A stretch of DNA of 64,000 bases from Sphingobium sp. CECT 9361 (lineage in GTDB: Bacteria; Pseudomonadota; Alphaproteobacteria; Sphingomonadales; Sphingomonadaceae): contig NZ_CAKKNC010000002.1 in assembly GCF_918741285.1 (NCBI RefSeq), positions 1 to 64,000 on the forward strand, read 5' to 3'. The notes beneath the pieces are model-generated. The model saw only the letters and a list, made by a program, of their open reading frames with translations, was not told where the DNA came from and searched no databases. Each line of letters opens with the position of its first letter. Position 1 is the stretch's first letter. Below, piece by piece: positions 16,612 through 25,781 of the stretch. The position numbers were made by a program, and so were the translations under genes.

Positions 16612-18183
16612 ATGGCAAACGACAGAAGAGCGCACTTAGTTGGTGGAGGCATCGGCTCCCTGGCGGCAGCAGCCTTCATGATCCGCGATGGCGGCATGCG
16701 GGGCAAGAACATCACTGTCTATGAGACCCTGCCGGTCCTGGGCGGGAGTCTGGATGGCGCCGGCAACCCGGCGGAGGGCTATTCGATGCGGGGAGGGCGG
16801 ATGCTGACAACGGACAATTATGAATGTACCTGGGGCTTGTTCAAGACGATCCCCTCGCTCGAACAGCCTGGCAGGACTGTGTTTGAGGAGACGGTCGCGT
16901 TCAACGAGCGTGTGAAATCGCATTCCAAAGCGCGCCTCGTGGACCGCAACTGCGCCATCCTCGACGTCACCGCGATGGGTTTTTCAATGAAGGATCGCGT
17001 CGAGTTGCTGAAGCTCGCCGGGGCAAGCGAGGAAACGCTGGGCTCAAGTCGAATTACCGAGTGGCTGTCGCCAACGTTCTTCGAGACCAAGTTCTGGTAT
17101 ATGTGGGCGACGACTTTTGCTTTTCAGCCTTGGCATAGCGCGGTCGAATTTAAACGCTACCTGCATCGCTTCATGAAAGAATTCTCACGCATCGAAACGC
17201 TCGCGGGCGTGAAGCGCACGATCTACAACCAGTACGACTCATTGGTTCGGCCACTGGCGAGCTGGCTGAGGGAGAGGGGTGTTCATTTCGTCAACGACTG
17301 TCGGGTAACAGACTTTGGTCTGTCGACAATGAACGGAAAGATAGCAGTCACGAGCATCGAGATAAGCGACGCTGGTGGAAACGGATCCGTCAACGTCGGC
17401 GATGACGACCTTGTCTTTTTTCAGAACGGCTCGATGACGGACGCGTCTAGCCTTGGATCGATGACACGAGCACCCGAACGTCTGACGAAGGATGACAGCG
17501 CCGGGTGGGCTCTGTGGGAGAAGTTAGCCGAGGGGCGGCCCGAGTTTGGCAATCCTGCCGTGTTTAATTCCTCGATCCCTGAGTCCTACTGGCTGTCGTT
17601 CACTGTCACCCAGCAGAATACCGCCTTCTTCGATCATATGCAGGCTTTTACGGGCAACGAGGCAGGCACGGGCGGCCTCGTTACGTTCAAGGACTCCAAT
17701 TGGTTCATGTCGGTAGTGCTGGCACATCAACCGCATTTCCCCGACCAGCCTGCCGGGACCCGCGTTTTCTGGGGCTATGCGTTGCACCCCGACCGGGTGG
17801 GCGACTTTGTAGCGAAGCCAATGTCGGAGTGCACCGGTCAGGAGATATTGATCGAGCTTTCTGGTCACCTCAACCTCGACCTGACGGTATTCGAAACGGC
17901 GAACTGCATTCCTTGCCGAATGCCCTATATCACCAGCATGTTCATGCCGCGTGCGAGCGAAGACCGTCCGCTGCCGGTCCCAAAGAACTCGAAGAACCTC
18001 GCCTTCGTCAGTCAATTCGTCGAAATACCCGAAGATGTAGTCTTCACCGTCGAATACTCTGTGAGGGTCGCGCAAATGGCGGTTTATCAACTGCTTGGGA
18101 TCGATGCGGTGATTCCATCAATAATACATCACGATAAGTCGGCGATGGTAAACCTCAACGCGGTGATCAAGGCATTTCGGTAG
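16612..18183 (+). CDS. ohyA: Oleate hydratase (FAD-dependent)
   Basis: The 523-residue protein of the oleate hydratase (MCRA) family adds water to the cis-9 double bond of unsaturated fatty acids, giving 10-hydroxy acids without net redox change. Visible are the nucleotide fold HLVGGGIGSLAAAAFMIRDG, the family stretch SMRGGRMLTTDNYECTWGLF, FFETKFWYMWATTFAFQPWH, PESYWLSFTVT and CIPCRMPYITSMFMPR. It is shorter than the roughly 590-residue Gram-positive enzymes but intact. GGAG lies 7 bases before ATG 16612. An FNR box upstream suggests induction when oxygen is scarce. A role in membrane fatty-acid adaptation or as an electron-neutral lipid modification is inference. Confidence 0.94.
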   Translation: MANDRRAHLVGGGIGSLAAAAFMIRDGGMRGKNITVYETLPVLGGSLDGAGNPAEGYSMRGGRMLTTDNYECTWGLFKTIPSLEQPGRTVFEETVAFNERVKSHSKARLVDRNCAILDVTAMGFSMKDRVELLKLAGASEETLGSSRITEWLSPTFFETKFWYMWATTFAFQPWHSAVEFKRYLHRFMKEFSRIETLAGVKRTIYNQYDSLVRPLASWLRERGVHFVNDCRVTDFGLSTMNGKIAVTSIEISDAGGNGSVNVGDDDLVFFQNGSMTDASSLGSMTRAPERLTKDDSAGWALWEKLAEGRPEFGNPAVFNSSIPESYWLSFTVTQQNTAFFDHMQAFTGNEAGTGGLVTFKDSNWFMSVVLAHQPHFPDQPAGTRVFWGYALHPDRVGDFVAKPMSECTGQEILIELSGHLNLDLTVFETANCIPCRMPYITSMFMPRASEDRPLPVPKNSKNLAFVSQFVEIPEDVVFTVEYSVRVAQMAVYQLLGIDAVIPSIIHHDKSAMVNLNAVIKAFR

Positions 18184-18316
18184 TACGCCGTCAGCCCGAT
18201 CAGGCGCCTGTATCCTGAGACTATAGACGAAGTTCGGCACCTGGCTGTGCCGCTCGTTGTTGCTCGGGCGCCAGAGTGGCTCCGTCACCGCGGCTGAACC
18301 GCGAGGAGGGTGGATG

Positions 18317-19159
18317 TCACACGTCGGGCTCCCATAGTCGGTCGATCACGCCCACGCCGGGATAGACGACGAGCAGTTCGGTGCCTGGATCCACGCGGAG
18401 CGTGGTTTCACCCTCGGCGAGCCACACCCCGCACGCCTCGAAGCCGTCGTTGTCGATCGCGCCGCCGCCCTGGAGCGGCACTAGCCAGATCGGCCGACCG
18501 TCACTGGCAAGCGTCGCCTCGCCCGAGCGCGTCCAACGCTCGAGCACGAAGGCAGCGCGATCGGAGAGGATGGTACGACCTGGCGCGACCTCCTTGGCTA
18601 CATACGGTGCGACGTACGGGACGGGATTGCTCGCTGCGACGCCTTCGTCGAGATGCAGCTCTCGCGGCCGGCCATAATCGTAGAGGCGGTATGTCAGGTC
18701 GACATTCTGCTGCACCTCGACCAGCGTCAGCCCCGGCCCGATCGCATGGACGGTGCGCGCGGGCGAATAATAGACGTCGCCCGCCTTGACCGCCTTCCAG
18801 TCGACGAGCTTCTCGATCGTGCCATCAAGCGCGGCGCGGCGAAGTTCGTCCTGGGTCATTGGGGCCACCGTGCCAATCGCGATTGTTGCACGCGGCTCCG
18901 CGGCGAGTACCACCCACGCCTCGTCCTTTCCGCGCGGATAGCCGTGCGCCTGCGCCACCGTGTCGTCGGGGTGAACCTGGATCGACAGCTTCTCGCTGGT
19001 GAATAGATATTTTATGAGCAGCTCGGGATCGCCGGGTGCCTCGAACCAAATCTCTCCGACGGGCTCACCGCCTGGCGCCACGCTGCCGAAGCCCGGCCAC
19101 AGGTTGGTCCGCCCCCAGGGTTTCTCGACTCGCTTGGTGGTCAGGCGGATGGCGGCCAT
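18317..19159 (-). CDS. manA: Mannose-6-phosphate isomerase, class I
   Basis: The 280-residue cupin-type metalloenzyme interconverts mannose 6-phosphate and fructose 6-phosphate. Characteristic motifs are VEKPWGRTNLWPGFG, LSIQVHPDDTVAQ (metal-binding Gln/His), GKDEAWVVL (Glu ligand) and SPARTVHAIGPGLTLVEVQQ. It lies 68 bases after a small unknown gene in the same direction, so both are probably driven by composite promoter 4. In this window it links mannose phosphates, probably released by the GH130 enzymes, to fructose 6-phosphate for phosphoketolase and the pentose phosphate genes. Confidence 0.93.
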   Translation of the reverse strand: MAAIRLTTKRVEKPWGRTNLWPGFGSVAPGGEPVGEIWFEAPGDPELLIKYLFTSEKLSIQVHPDDTVAQAHGYPRGKDEAWVVLAAEPRATIAIGTVAPMTQDELRRAALDGTIEKLVDWKAVKAGDVYYSPARTVHAIGPGLTLVEVQQNVDLTYRLYDYGRPRELHLDEGVAASNPVPYVAPYVAKEVAPGRTILSDRAAFVLERWTRSGEATLASDGRPIWLVPLQGGGAIDNDGFEACGVWLAEGETTLRVDPGTELLVVYPGVGVIDRLWEPDV

Positions 19160-19227
19160 GAAGCGGGTTCCTTCGTCACGCGACGCCCAGTAGTCGCGAA
19201 CCTATGACCACGCGATCCATTCGTGCA

Positions 19228-19602
19228 TCACTGGGGAGTCGTAGGGTTCCCGACGCTCTCTCCGTGCAGGATGCGGAGGCGTCGCCTGTCGGGTTCGTCT
19301 GCCGCCTGGTTCACGTTCGGCTCGATCAGGTCATGGCGAGGCGCGGGCTGGAAAAATGCACTCGAGGCTGCCTCACGGCGCCACGTTTGTGCCAGGGCGC
19401 GCCCGGCGATTCCGGCGACTCGATCAAGCGCCTCCCGGTGCGGAATATCGCACGGAAATCGCTCCCACCATTCTGTACGCTCACCCATGCTAGGGCCGGT
19501 CCAGATTTGCACGTGATACCCGGAAGCTCCTGGAGGATAGACGCACATGCCCACGATCAGCTTCTTGTCGGCGGCGAGCTGCAGAAGCTCGGTAAACATC
19601 AT
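19228..19602 (-). CDS. Unknown 124-residue protein preceding manA
   Basis: The product starts MMFTELLQLAADKKLIVGM and contains GYHVQIWTGPSMGERTEWWE and a basic, disordered C-terminal third. No signal peptide, membrane segment or motif that I know is present. It is supported as a gene by an AGGAGACG ribosome site and by its own composite MerR/FNR promoter. A short 10-codon leader ORF (19615-19647) lies between promoter and gene, at the position where the merR start would be, so this promoter also looks like a captured merR 5' end. Function unknown. Confidence 0.6.
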   Translation of the reverse strand: MMFTELLQLAADKKLIVGMCVYPPGASGYHVQIWTGPSMGERTEWWERFPCDIPHREALDRVAGIAGRALAQTWRREAASSAFFQPAPRHDLIEPNVNQAADEPDRRRLRILHGESVGNPTTPQ

Positions 19603-19665
19603 CGTCTCCTGTGTCTAACGGCATATCGGCTGATCGGAAACCAGCATCATCTACCTCCGAGGCCC

Positions 19666-19720
19666 CTGTCGCGCTTCGACTATAGTCCCGAGCCAAGGCC
19701 GGTGTTTTGATTCGGGTCAA
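19666..19720 (-). promoter_or_regulatory. Composite promoter 4: MerR-type operator plus FNR box, upstream of the unknown gene and manA
   Basis: On the minus strand: FNR-like box TTGACCCGAATCAA (19707-19720), ten bases, -35-like TTGGCT (19691-19696), dyad GGGACTATAGTC within a 19-base spacer and CGACAG (19666-19671). More diverged than copies 1-3 but with the same spacing throughout. Confidence 0.7.
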
Positions 19721-19889
19721 AAGCTGAGGTGAGGGAAATGGGAGGGGCGCTCCGAACCAATGACCCCGCGCGAGATGATGCAGCCGTCATCGTCCGTTCC
19801 GCTCGAGAGCTCTCAGCCGGGAAGATCTGCCACGCCGCACAGAGATGCGGCGCATTCTTCGGGCCCGCCGCTACCAAAAAAAGTCCGCG

Positions 19890-20351
19890 TCAGATGGCCA
19901 TCCCGACCATATCGCGACAGCTTTGGGCACATGTCCGACAGGTTAAAGCACACTGTCGCATCTGAGCGTCTGCGGCAAAGCTGTCGCAGTCGCGCGCGCA
20001 GGCTTCGCAAACCCGAGCGCAGGCCTCGCAAATCACTGCATGCTGCGAAGAGCGCCGCAATAAAGAGTTAGCTGTCGTCTGGCATATCTCCGCGCAGTCA
20101 AGCAGGAGTGAAAGATGCTTGGTGCTAACGTGTTTTCCGCCTTTGTCCATGCAGTAACGGGCAGTTTCCAGGCACATCTTATGTGATTCGAGACAATCCT
20201 GTACACAGTCCGATAACGTCATTCCCCGTTTCATACTCGCCATCCCCCTGCTTTGCTGCGCCTCGGCGGCGGAAATGACCGTCCCCGCCGCCGCAAGCGC
20301 AACACTACCAGAAATGAATGACCGCCGATTATGGTGAGTAGGTTTCATCAT
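19890..20351 (-). CDS. Tat-exported four-helix-bundle copper storage protein (Csp1-like)
   Basis: The 153-residue protein begins with a Tat signal (NRRSFISGSVALAAAGTVIS) and continues as a Cys-rich four-helix bundle (DUF326 family). I count 15 cysteines spaced along the helices, for example CVQDCLESHKMCLETARYC, CAEIC, CEACARVCEACARDC and CALTCRTCAQSC. Csp proteins store many Cu(I) ions on cysteines lining the bundle; exported Csp1 is known from methanotrophs. ATG 20351 was chosen for the AAGGA site (a second ATG follows immediately). It stands alone between manA and pgl. Copper storage outside the cytoplasm fits the copper-resistance genes elsewhere in the window. Confidence 0.88.
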   Translation of the reverse strand: MMKPTHHNRRSFISGSVALAAAGTVISAAEAQQSRGMASMKRGMTLSDCVQDCLESHKMCLETARYCMDKGGKHVSTKHLSLLLDCAEICQTTANSLLRRSSQHAVICEACARVCEACARDCDSFAADAQMRQCALTCRTCAQSCRDMVGMAI

Positions 20352-20485
20352 CACTTTCGTTCCTTTGTTTTCAGCCGACTTGCCGGTCATTGGGCTCGGT
20401 CGCACAAGATATCCTAACGCCCACTACGAGGCCGATCACAGCGAACATCATCGCCAACGCAGGAAATCCCCGGACGGTACGCGCT

Positions 20486-21190
20486 TCACTTGCACCAAAC
20501 GACTTTAATCGGTGCGCTGCACTCGGCCAGCACGCGCCCAATCGCGGTTGCTGACCGCGGGCCGTCTTCGATTGCCTGCCTCGCAACCGCGCGGTTCTTG
20601 TCACCGCTGATCGTCAACATCAGCGTCCGTGTCGCCACAAGCGCCGCTCGAGTGAGGGTAACGCGCGCGACCGGTGCCTCCTTTGGTGGTGGGTCGGGAA
20701 CGACGCCGCAGGCGCGGCGTGATAACGGAGCGCTCAACGCCGCCTCAAAATCCGGCCCCGGCAGGATCGAGGCGGTATGGCCATCCTCACCCATCCCGAG
20801 CCAGACAAGGTCGAATGGCCATTGCAGCACCCGCAGGCGCCGATCCGCGGCGCGGCCCGCCGCCCCTGGGTCGATATCCACGCGCTCGCACAGCGGCATT
20901 ATGGTAGCGCCCGTGGTGCCGAAATGAGCGCGAATCAAGCCGGCATTGCTGAGCGGATCATCCTCCGCGACCAACCTTTCATCAGTCGGCAGCAGCATGA
21001 CCTTCGGCCAGTTCAGTGAGCGAGCGGCCAACGCGCGGAATATCGGCACTGGCGTCTTGCCGCCCGGCACTGCAAGCAACGCGCACCCGCGCGCGTCGAC
21101 CGCGCATTCTACCGCGATCTCAACATCGTTGACGACCTGCCACACCATTGCGGCTCGGTCGTCGAATTCCAGCCACTCGACCTCGTGCAT
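20486..21190 (-). CDS. pgl: 6-phosphogluconolactonase
   Basis: The 234-residue enzyme hydrolyses 6-phosphogluconolactone to 6-phosphogluconate, the step between Zwf and Gnd. Family motifs: LAVPGGKTPVPIFRALA, VMLLPTDERLV, DPLSNAGLIRAHF, FDLVWLGMGEDGHTASILPG (catalytic His) and LTISGDKNRAVARQA. ATG 21190 follows a GAGG site. It is the last gene of the array that starts with transketolase at 31667, but 131 bases separate it from the GH130 gene, so a separate promoter is possible. Length is normal. Confidence 0.94.
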   Translation of the reverse strand: MHEVEWLEFDDRAAMVWQVVNDVEIAVECAVDARGCALLAVPGGKTPVPIFRALAARSLNWPKVMLLPTDERLVAEDDPLSNAGLIRAHFGTTGATIMPLCERVDIDPGAAGRAADRRLRVLQWPFDLVWLGMGEDGHTASILPGPDFEAALSAPLSRRACGVVPDPPPKEAPVARVTLTRAALVATRTLMLTISGDKNRAVARQAIEDGPRSATAIGRVLAECSAPIKVVWCK

Positions 21191-21321
21191 CACCAAAGCC
21201 TCATTGGAAAGCGAGGGCGGCTACCTGCGAGCTAAGCATGCGCCGGGAGGAAGCAGCATGTTTGCCACATTTATTCCCGGTCACCCTACTCCGTCACTCC
21301 GTCAGGCTCCCAAGATGTTTC

Positions 21322-22623
21322 CTACGCCATCGCCGCCAGAAGCTGGTCGAGTGGCACCGTCGCGAAGGTGGTGAAGCTGTCGGCAACGGCATAGGGCAGC
21401 ACCAGCACGCGATTGTGGACCATCGCGCCGCAACTGTAAGCCACGTTCGGAACATAGCCTTCGCGTTCTTCGGCATCTGATCGGAGCAGCGGTTGAGTCA
21501 CGCGCGCCAGCAGTTTCGACGGATCGTTGCGGTCCAGGAGGCATGCCCCGATGCAATAGTTTCGCACTGAACCGACGCCATGCGTGATCAGCAGCCAGCC
21601 CTCATCGATCTCGATGGGCGACCCGCAATTGCCGATCTGAACGAATTCCCAAGGCCAGCGCGGCGAGACCGTTTTCACGCCGCCGTTCCAGTCGTATAGA
21701 TCGTCCGACGTCAGGAACAAGATGTTCTCGTTGTCCTGCCGACCGAGTATTGCGTATTGCCCGTCGATACGACGCGGGAACAGCGCCATCCCCTTGCTGC
21801 TCGTGGCGTCTCCGTGGAGGGCTTTGAGTTCGAAGGTTCTAAAATCAGTGGTGCGGAGCAACTCCTGTCGGATCGCTTGACCATTGAAAGCGGTGTAAGT
21901 GCCGAGGTAAGTTGCGCTCCCGTCATCATCGACAAAACGAACGAGACGGAGGTCTTCGATGCCGTTGCGCTGGCTGGGCGTCATTGGAAACAATACGATT
22001 TCCGACAGATCATGACTCCCATCGCAGATGATACGCACGCCCGGCTCGCTCGTCCCGTCGCCGGGCATGTTTTCCATCTGCAGCACGACCGGCCTTGGAC
22101 TGGAGGGATCGATCGCGACGACACCGTTCGCTCCGCACACGCCCGTGCGGAAGGCGACCGATGAAACATGTCCTTCGCCGACCGCTCGCAGCGAAAGAAC
22201 GAAGCGGATGGCATCGGCTGCGACGCCGGACTGGTCGGGGTGAGGGACAATGCTCGGGTTGAACAAAGCCGCGGCCTCGTAGGAATATTCATTGCTGAAG
22301 TAAGCCCCAATCAAGATTGCGCGGTCGCGGCTGACTTCGCATTTGCATATAATCAATCCGTTCACCTCTTGAAACCGCCGAAGGAAGACTGACTCCACGT
22401 CCCGGTGACGACCTGAGAAGTCGGTCAGGAGGCGTCGCAATTCTTCGCGCAACTCGGCTTCATCGAGCGCAAGCACCCGATCTGCGATGCGTTGTGCGCG
22501 CGGACGATCTCCCTGGTCGAACCCCTTCGGATCCGCCGCTGGGGTGTAAGGCCGAATGACCACGCGCGCTGGATCGGACCGAAGCAACACAGGCAGGCGG
22601 GTCACAAAATCAGCCTTCGACAT
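21322..22623 (-). CDS. Glycoside hydrolase family 130 protein (mannoside phosphorylase type), copy A
   Basis: The 433-residue five-bladed propeller enzyme is of family GH130, whose members reversibly phosphorolyse beta-mannosides to mannose 1-phosphate. Recognisable stretches: NPSIVPHPDQSG, VGEGHVSSVAFRTG, NGIEDLRLVRFVDDDG (general acid Asp region), KGMALFPRRIDGQYA, GNCGSPIEIDEGWLLITHGV and VRNYCIGACLLD. It is paralogous to the protein at 32244-33533 over its whole length. GGAG six bases before ATG 22623 fixed the start. It lies inside the pentose-phosphate gene array. The polymer or oligosaccharide it acts on is not known. Confidence 0.9.
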   Translation of the reverse strand: MSKADFVTRLPVLLRSDPARVVIRPYTPAADPKGFDQGDRPRAQRIADRVLALDEAELREELRRLLTDFSGRHRDVESVFLRRFQEVNGLIICKCEVSRDRAILIGAYFSNEYSYEAAALFNPSIVPHPDQSGVAADAIRFVLSLRAVGEGHVSSVAFRTGVCGANGVVAIDPSSPRPVVLQMENMPGDGTSEPGVRIICDGSHDLSEIVLFPMTPSQRNGIEDLRLVRFVDDDGSATYLGTYTAFNGQAIRQELLRTTDFRTFELKALHGDATSSKGMALFPRRIDGQYAILGRQDNENILFLTSDDLYDWNGGVKTVSPRWPWEFVQIGNCGSPIEIDEGWLLITHGVGSVRNYCIGACLLDRNDPSKLLARVTQPLLRSDAEEREGYVPNVAYSCGAMVHNRVLVLPYAVADSFTTFATVPLDQLLAAMA

Positions 22624-22704
22624 GATGAGCTCCATTGCTGTTGTCTCGCGGCTTCGTCCGCCGGTCGGATAGAATCTCGGTGCGCTTGTTCGGGAAGCCT
22701 TTGT

Positions 22705-23484
22705 TCAGGGCACTGGATCCCCTCGACCATTTGCCTGTGAAGGCCTCAGGCAAGCGATGATCGCCGAGATCGCGGTCCTGGTCTCGGCGACGTCCCGGAC
22801 TGCGATCGTATCAATCCCCGCCTCACGAACAGGGTTGTCGTTGCCCCCCGGGTAGATCGCGTCGCCGAGGAAGAGCATTTCGGCGAAGGGAACGCCGGCA
22901 TGCTTGGCTAGCTTGCGCATTCCGTAAGCTTTGTCGATGCCATGACGAGTGATGTCGATCGAGGTTGATCCGCCAATGTTGACCGAGAGATCGTGGAGCG
23001 TCGTTCGGAGGGCCGCCTGGAGGCGTTTGCGCTTGGCGAAGTCTGGATCCCACGCGGTCTTTGCGTCGAGGGGAGCGAGCTGCCCGAGCCCGGAAAACGT
23101 GATCTGGCTGCCGCGATCCTCCACTCGTTCGCCCCATATCTGGGTCTCGCGGAGCCCACTCTCGTCGGCTGCCCTGGTTAACGCATCGAGGATGCGGCTG
23201 CGCTCTTCTTGCGAGAAGACGTCGGCGTACACGACCTGCCAGCCCTCATCGAAACGGTAGAGCTTGGTACCCGTGGTCGGCATGATGAACAGCTGACGGA
23301 GGTTGGCTTTCCTGGGCAGCCGCGACACGACTTGTGTCTCGAACTGTGGCCAGTCGCCCCCGGAGATCACCGCAACGCGGAGGAGATCGAGAAGCTCGGC
23401 AAGCAACTCGGCCGTCGCTTGGTCGATCGGCTGTTTGCTCTCGGCCAGGGTGCCGTCCAAGTCGAAAGCGATAAGTCGCTTCAT
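22705..23484 (-). CDS. HAD-IIB family phosphatase or phosphomutase-like protein
   Basis: The 259-residue protein has the HAD motif I at its start (MKRLIAFDLDGTLAESK), motif II VAVISGGDWPQF, a cap domain in the middle and motif III/IV region FLGDAIYPGGNDNPVREAG. The nearest general group is the HAD-IIB class, which contains eukaryotic-type phosphomannomutases and sugar phosphatases; TTGTKLYRF is reminiscent of the former. Placed beside a GH130 enzyme, a mannose 1-phosphate to mannose 6-phosphate role would complete the route to ManA, but this is inference; a simple sugar-phosphate phosphatase is equally possible. Start from GGAG seven bases before ATG 23484. Confidence 0.75.
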   Translation of the reverse strand: MKRLIAFDLDGTLAESKQPIDQATAELLAELLDLLRVAVISGGDWPQFETQVVSRLPRKANLRQLFIMPTTGTKLYRFDEGWQVVYADVFSQEERSRILDALTRAADESGLRETQIWGERVEDRGSQITFSGLGQLAPLDAKTAWDPDFAKRKRLQAALRTTLHDLSVNIGGSTSIDITRHGIDKAYGMRKLAKHAGVPFAEMLFLGDAIYPGGNDNPVREAGIDTIAVRDVAETRTAISAIIACLRPSQANGRGDPVP

Positions 23485-23538
23485 CGGCAAGCTCCACTCA
23501 TGATGCCGTCGTCCGGCGGATCGTTGAAATCGCCTCGC

Positions 23539-24354
23539 TCATGGAGCCGCTTCCGGCAGGATGATCTCGTCTATCGCATGGGCAACGCCGTCCTCCTCGT
23601 TCGACCGAGTTACCCGGTCAGCGGCGGCCCGGACGGCATCGGGACCCTGTCCCATTGCAATCGAGAGACCTGCGCGCGCGAACATTGGCAGGTCATTGCG
23701 CTCATCGCCGAGCACGGCGACGTTGGCGAGCGGCACGCCGATCGCGGCAGCTAGTGCGGCGACGCCATCGCCCTTGTTGGCGCGGGGGGCGGTGATGTCG
23801 AGATAGTAGGGCTGGGAACGTCCGACGGTCGCGTCCCGCCCGAGTGCCGCCGCGATCTCTCCGTCAAGTCGGGCGAGCAGTGCATGATCGTCGCTGACGC
23901 CGACGATCTTGTCGGGTTGGGCGAGCAGTCCAGCGAAGTCGCCCCTGATGATTGGCTCGATGTTGGCCGCGCGTCGCTCGCGCGGAACATACTCGTTGTC
24001 GGTTGCGCGGGCATACCAGAGGCCGCCTGCGAACAACCACGGCGTGACGGCCGGGTGATCCAGCAGCGCAAGCGCCCGCGCGGCGCATTCGGGCTCGAGC
24101 CGGTCGGCCGAGACGACAGTCCCGTCGGGCTGGACGATCGTGCCTCCATTGAATGCGCCGATGACGCCAGCGAGCTCCAGCCGTTCCGCGATCCACAGCA
24201 TGCCGCTGGGCGGGCGGGCGCTGATAAGGCTCACCTCTATGCCGGCCGCCTTGACTCGCCTGAACGCTGAGATCACGCCTTCGGAGAGGCTCTTGTCGCG
24301 GCGGACGAGCGTGCCGTCGATATCGGACACGAGTAGCCGGATGCGCCCGCTCAT
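23539..24354 (-). CDS. Cof-type HAD-IIB sugar phosphatase
   Basis: The 271-residue cytoplasmic HAD hydrolase has motif I LLVSDIDGTLVRRDKSL, motif II VSLISARPPSGM, a Cof-type cap with GAFNGGTIVQPDG, and motif III/IV NKGDGVAALAAAIGV and VAVLGDERNDLPMFARAG. The family dephosphorylates phosphosugars or related small molecules. Its ATG overlaps the zwf stop (ATGA), so it is translated with zwf. In an array of hexose and pentose phosphate enzymes it may remove excess phosphosugars. Substrate unknown. Confidence 0.85.
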   Translation of the reverse strand: MSGRIRLLVSDIDGTLVRRDKSLSEGVISAFRRVKAAGIEVSLISARPPSGMLWIAERLELAGVIGAFNGGTIVQPDGTVVSADRLEPECAARALALLDHPAVTPWLFAGGLWYARATDNEYVPRERRAANIEPIIRGDFAGLLAQPDKIVGVSDDHALLARLDGEIAAALGRDATVGRSQPYYLDITAPRANKGDGVAALAAAIGVPLANVAVLGDERNDLPMFARAGLSIAMGQGPDAVRAAADRVTRSNEEDGVAHAIDEIILPEAAP

Positions 24355-25781
24355 CCGAGGCGATGCCAGCGTCGGTGCGAGCGGTGCATCAGCGCGTCCG
24401 CACTTTCGGGGCCGGCGCTGCCCGCAGCATATTCCTCCGGAGTGCCCTGAGCCCACACATCGAGGAGCGGCTGCACCGCGCGCCAGCCACCTTCGATCTC
24501 GCCGGCCCGCTGGAACAGCGTCTGGTCGCCGGTTAGCACGTCGTAGAGCAAGGTCTCATAACCAGTCTGGTGGCCGACCTCGAAATGGTCCTTGTAGCGG
24601 AAGTCCATGGTGACGGGCGCGGTGTTCACGACGGGCCCCGGCCGCTTGACCACAAACTCAAGGCTGATGCCCTCATCCGGTTGGATTTGCATGACGAGGC
24701 GGTTGGGGGGCAGTCGATCCACCACCGTCTCTCGGAACAGCGCCAGTGGCACGTCACGGAACTGGACCACGATCTCGGTATCGCGTGTCGGCATCGCCTT
24801 ACCGGTGCGTAGATAAAAAGGCACGCCCGACCATCGCCAGGTCTCCACGTGCACCTTGAGCGCGGCGAAGGTCTCGGTGCGGCTGGCGGGATCGACGTCC
24901 GGTTCGGCGAGGTAAGCGGGTACTGCCACGCCGGCTACGCTGCCGGCTGCATAGCGGCCGCGAATTGCCTCTGCCGGATCGATCGGACGGATCGCGGCGA
25001 TGACCTTCCCCTTCTCGATACGGATTGCCTCGGCATCGAAGCTGATCGGCGGCTCCATCCCGATCATCGCCAGCAGCTGAAAGAGGTGATTGGGCACCAT
25101 GTCGCGCAATGCGCCGGTGCCGTCGTAGAATTTGCCGCGCGTACCGACAGTCACTGCCTCGGCGGCGGTGATCTGGACATGATCGACGTAGCGGTTGTTC
25201 CAGACGGCTTCGATCATGGTGTTGCCGAAGCGTGCGACCATGATGTTCTGCACGGTCTCCTTTCCCAGGAAATGATCGATCCGGTAGATCTGATCCTCGC
25301 TCGCTCGGGCCAGGATCCGGCTGTTGAGCGCATGCGCCGAGGCAAGGTCGGTGCCGAACGGCTTTTCGATCACGATGCGGCGGAAGCCATTAGTCTCGTT
25401 GAGCAGCCCCGCTTCGCCGAGCTGATCGACGACGGTCCCGAAGAAGTTCGGTGCGGTGGCGAGGTAGAAGACCGCGTTGCCGGTGAGTTGGGTGCCGAGC
25501 GCCTGGTACGTGGCGGTGTCGGCGAAATCGCCTTTCAGATAGCGGATACGGTCGCGGAGCTTCCGCCAAGCGGCATCGTCCTCCACGAAATCGTCGAGCG
25601 CCTGGCGCAGATGTTCGTCGTCGCCGTCGTGATGGCTGATGCCGAGAAGCGTCATGTCATCGGCGAGCAACCCGGCCCGGACGAGGTTGACGAGCGCGGG
25701 TACCAGCAACCGGCGGGTGAGGTCCCCTCGTGCCCCGAAGATGACGAAGGTTGCAGGGGGTGCAGCCGGAGCATTGCTCAT
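24351..25781 (-). CDS. zwf: Glucose-6-phosphate 1-dehydrogenase
   Basis: The 476-residue enzyme oxidises glucose 6-phosphate to the lactone, making NADPH. Dinucleotide motif [19 protein letters not shown] at the N-terminus, the substrate and catalytic motif [19 protein letters not shown] and the [15 protein letters not shown] stretch are all present. It overlaps gnd upstream and the HAD gene downstream by four bases each, so the three are translationally coupled. Slightly shorter than E. coli Zwf (491 residues). Complete and probably active. Confidence 0.96.
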   Translation of the reverse strand: MSNAPAAPPATFVIFGARGDLTRRLLVPALVNLVRAGLLADDMTLLGISHHDGDDEHLRQALDDFVEDDAAWRKLRDRIRYLKGDFADTATYQALGTQLTGNAVFYLATAPNFFGTVVDQLGEAGLLNETNGFRRIVIEKPFGTDLASAHALNSRILARASEDQIYRIDHFLGKETVQNIMVARFGNTMIEAVWNNRYVDHVQITAAEAVTVGTRGKFYDGTGALRDMVPNHLFQLLAMIGMEPPISFDAEAIRIEKGKVIAAIRPIDPAEAIRGRYAAGSVAGVAVPAYLAEPDVDPASRTETFAALKVHVETWRWSGVPFYLRTGKAMPTRDTEIVVQFRDVPLALFRETVVDRLPPNRLVMQIQPDEGISLEFVVKRPGPVVNTAPVTMDFRYKDHFEVGHQTGYETLLYDVLTGDQTLFQRAGEIEGGWRAVQPLLDVWAQGTPEEYAAGSAGPESADALMHRSHRRWHRLG

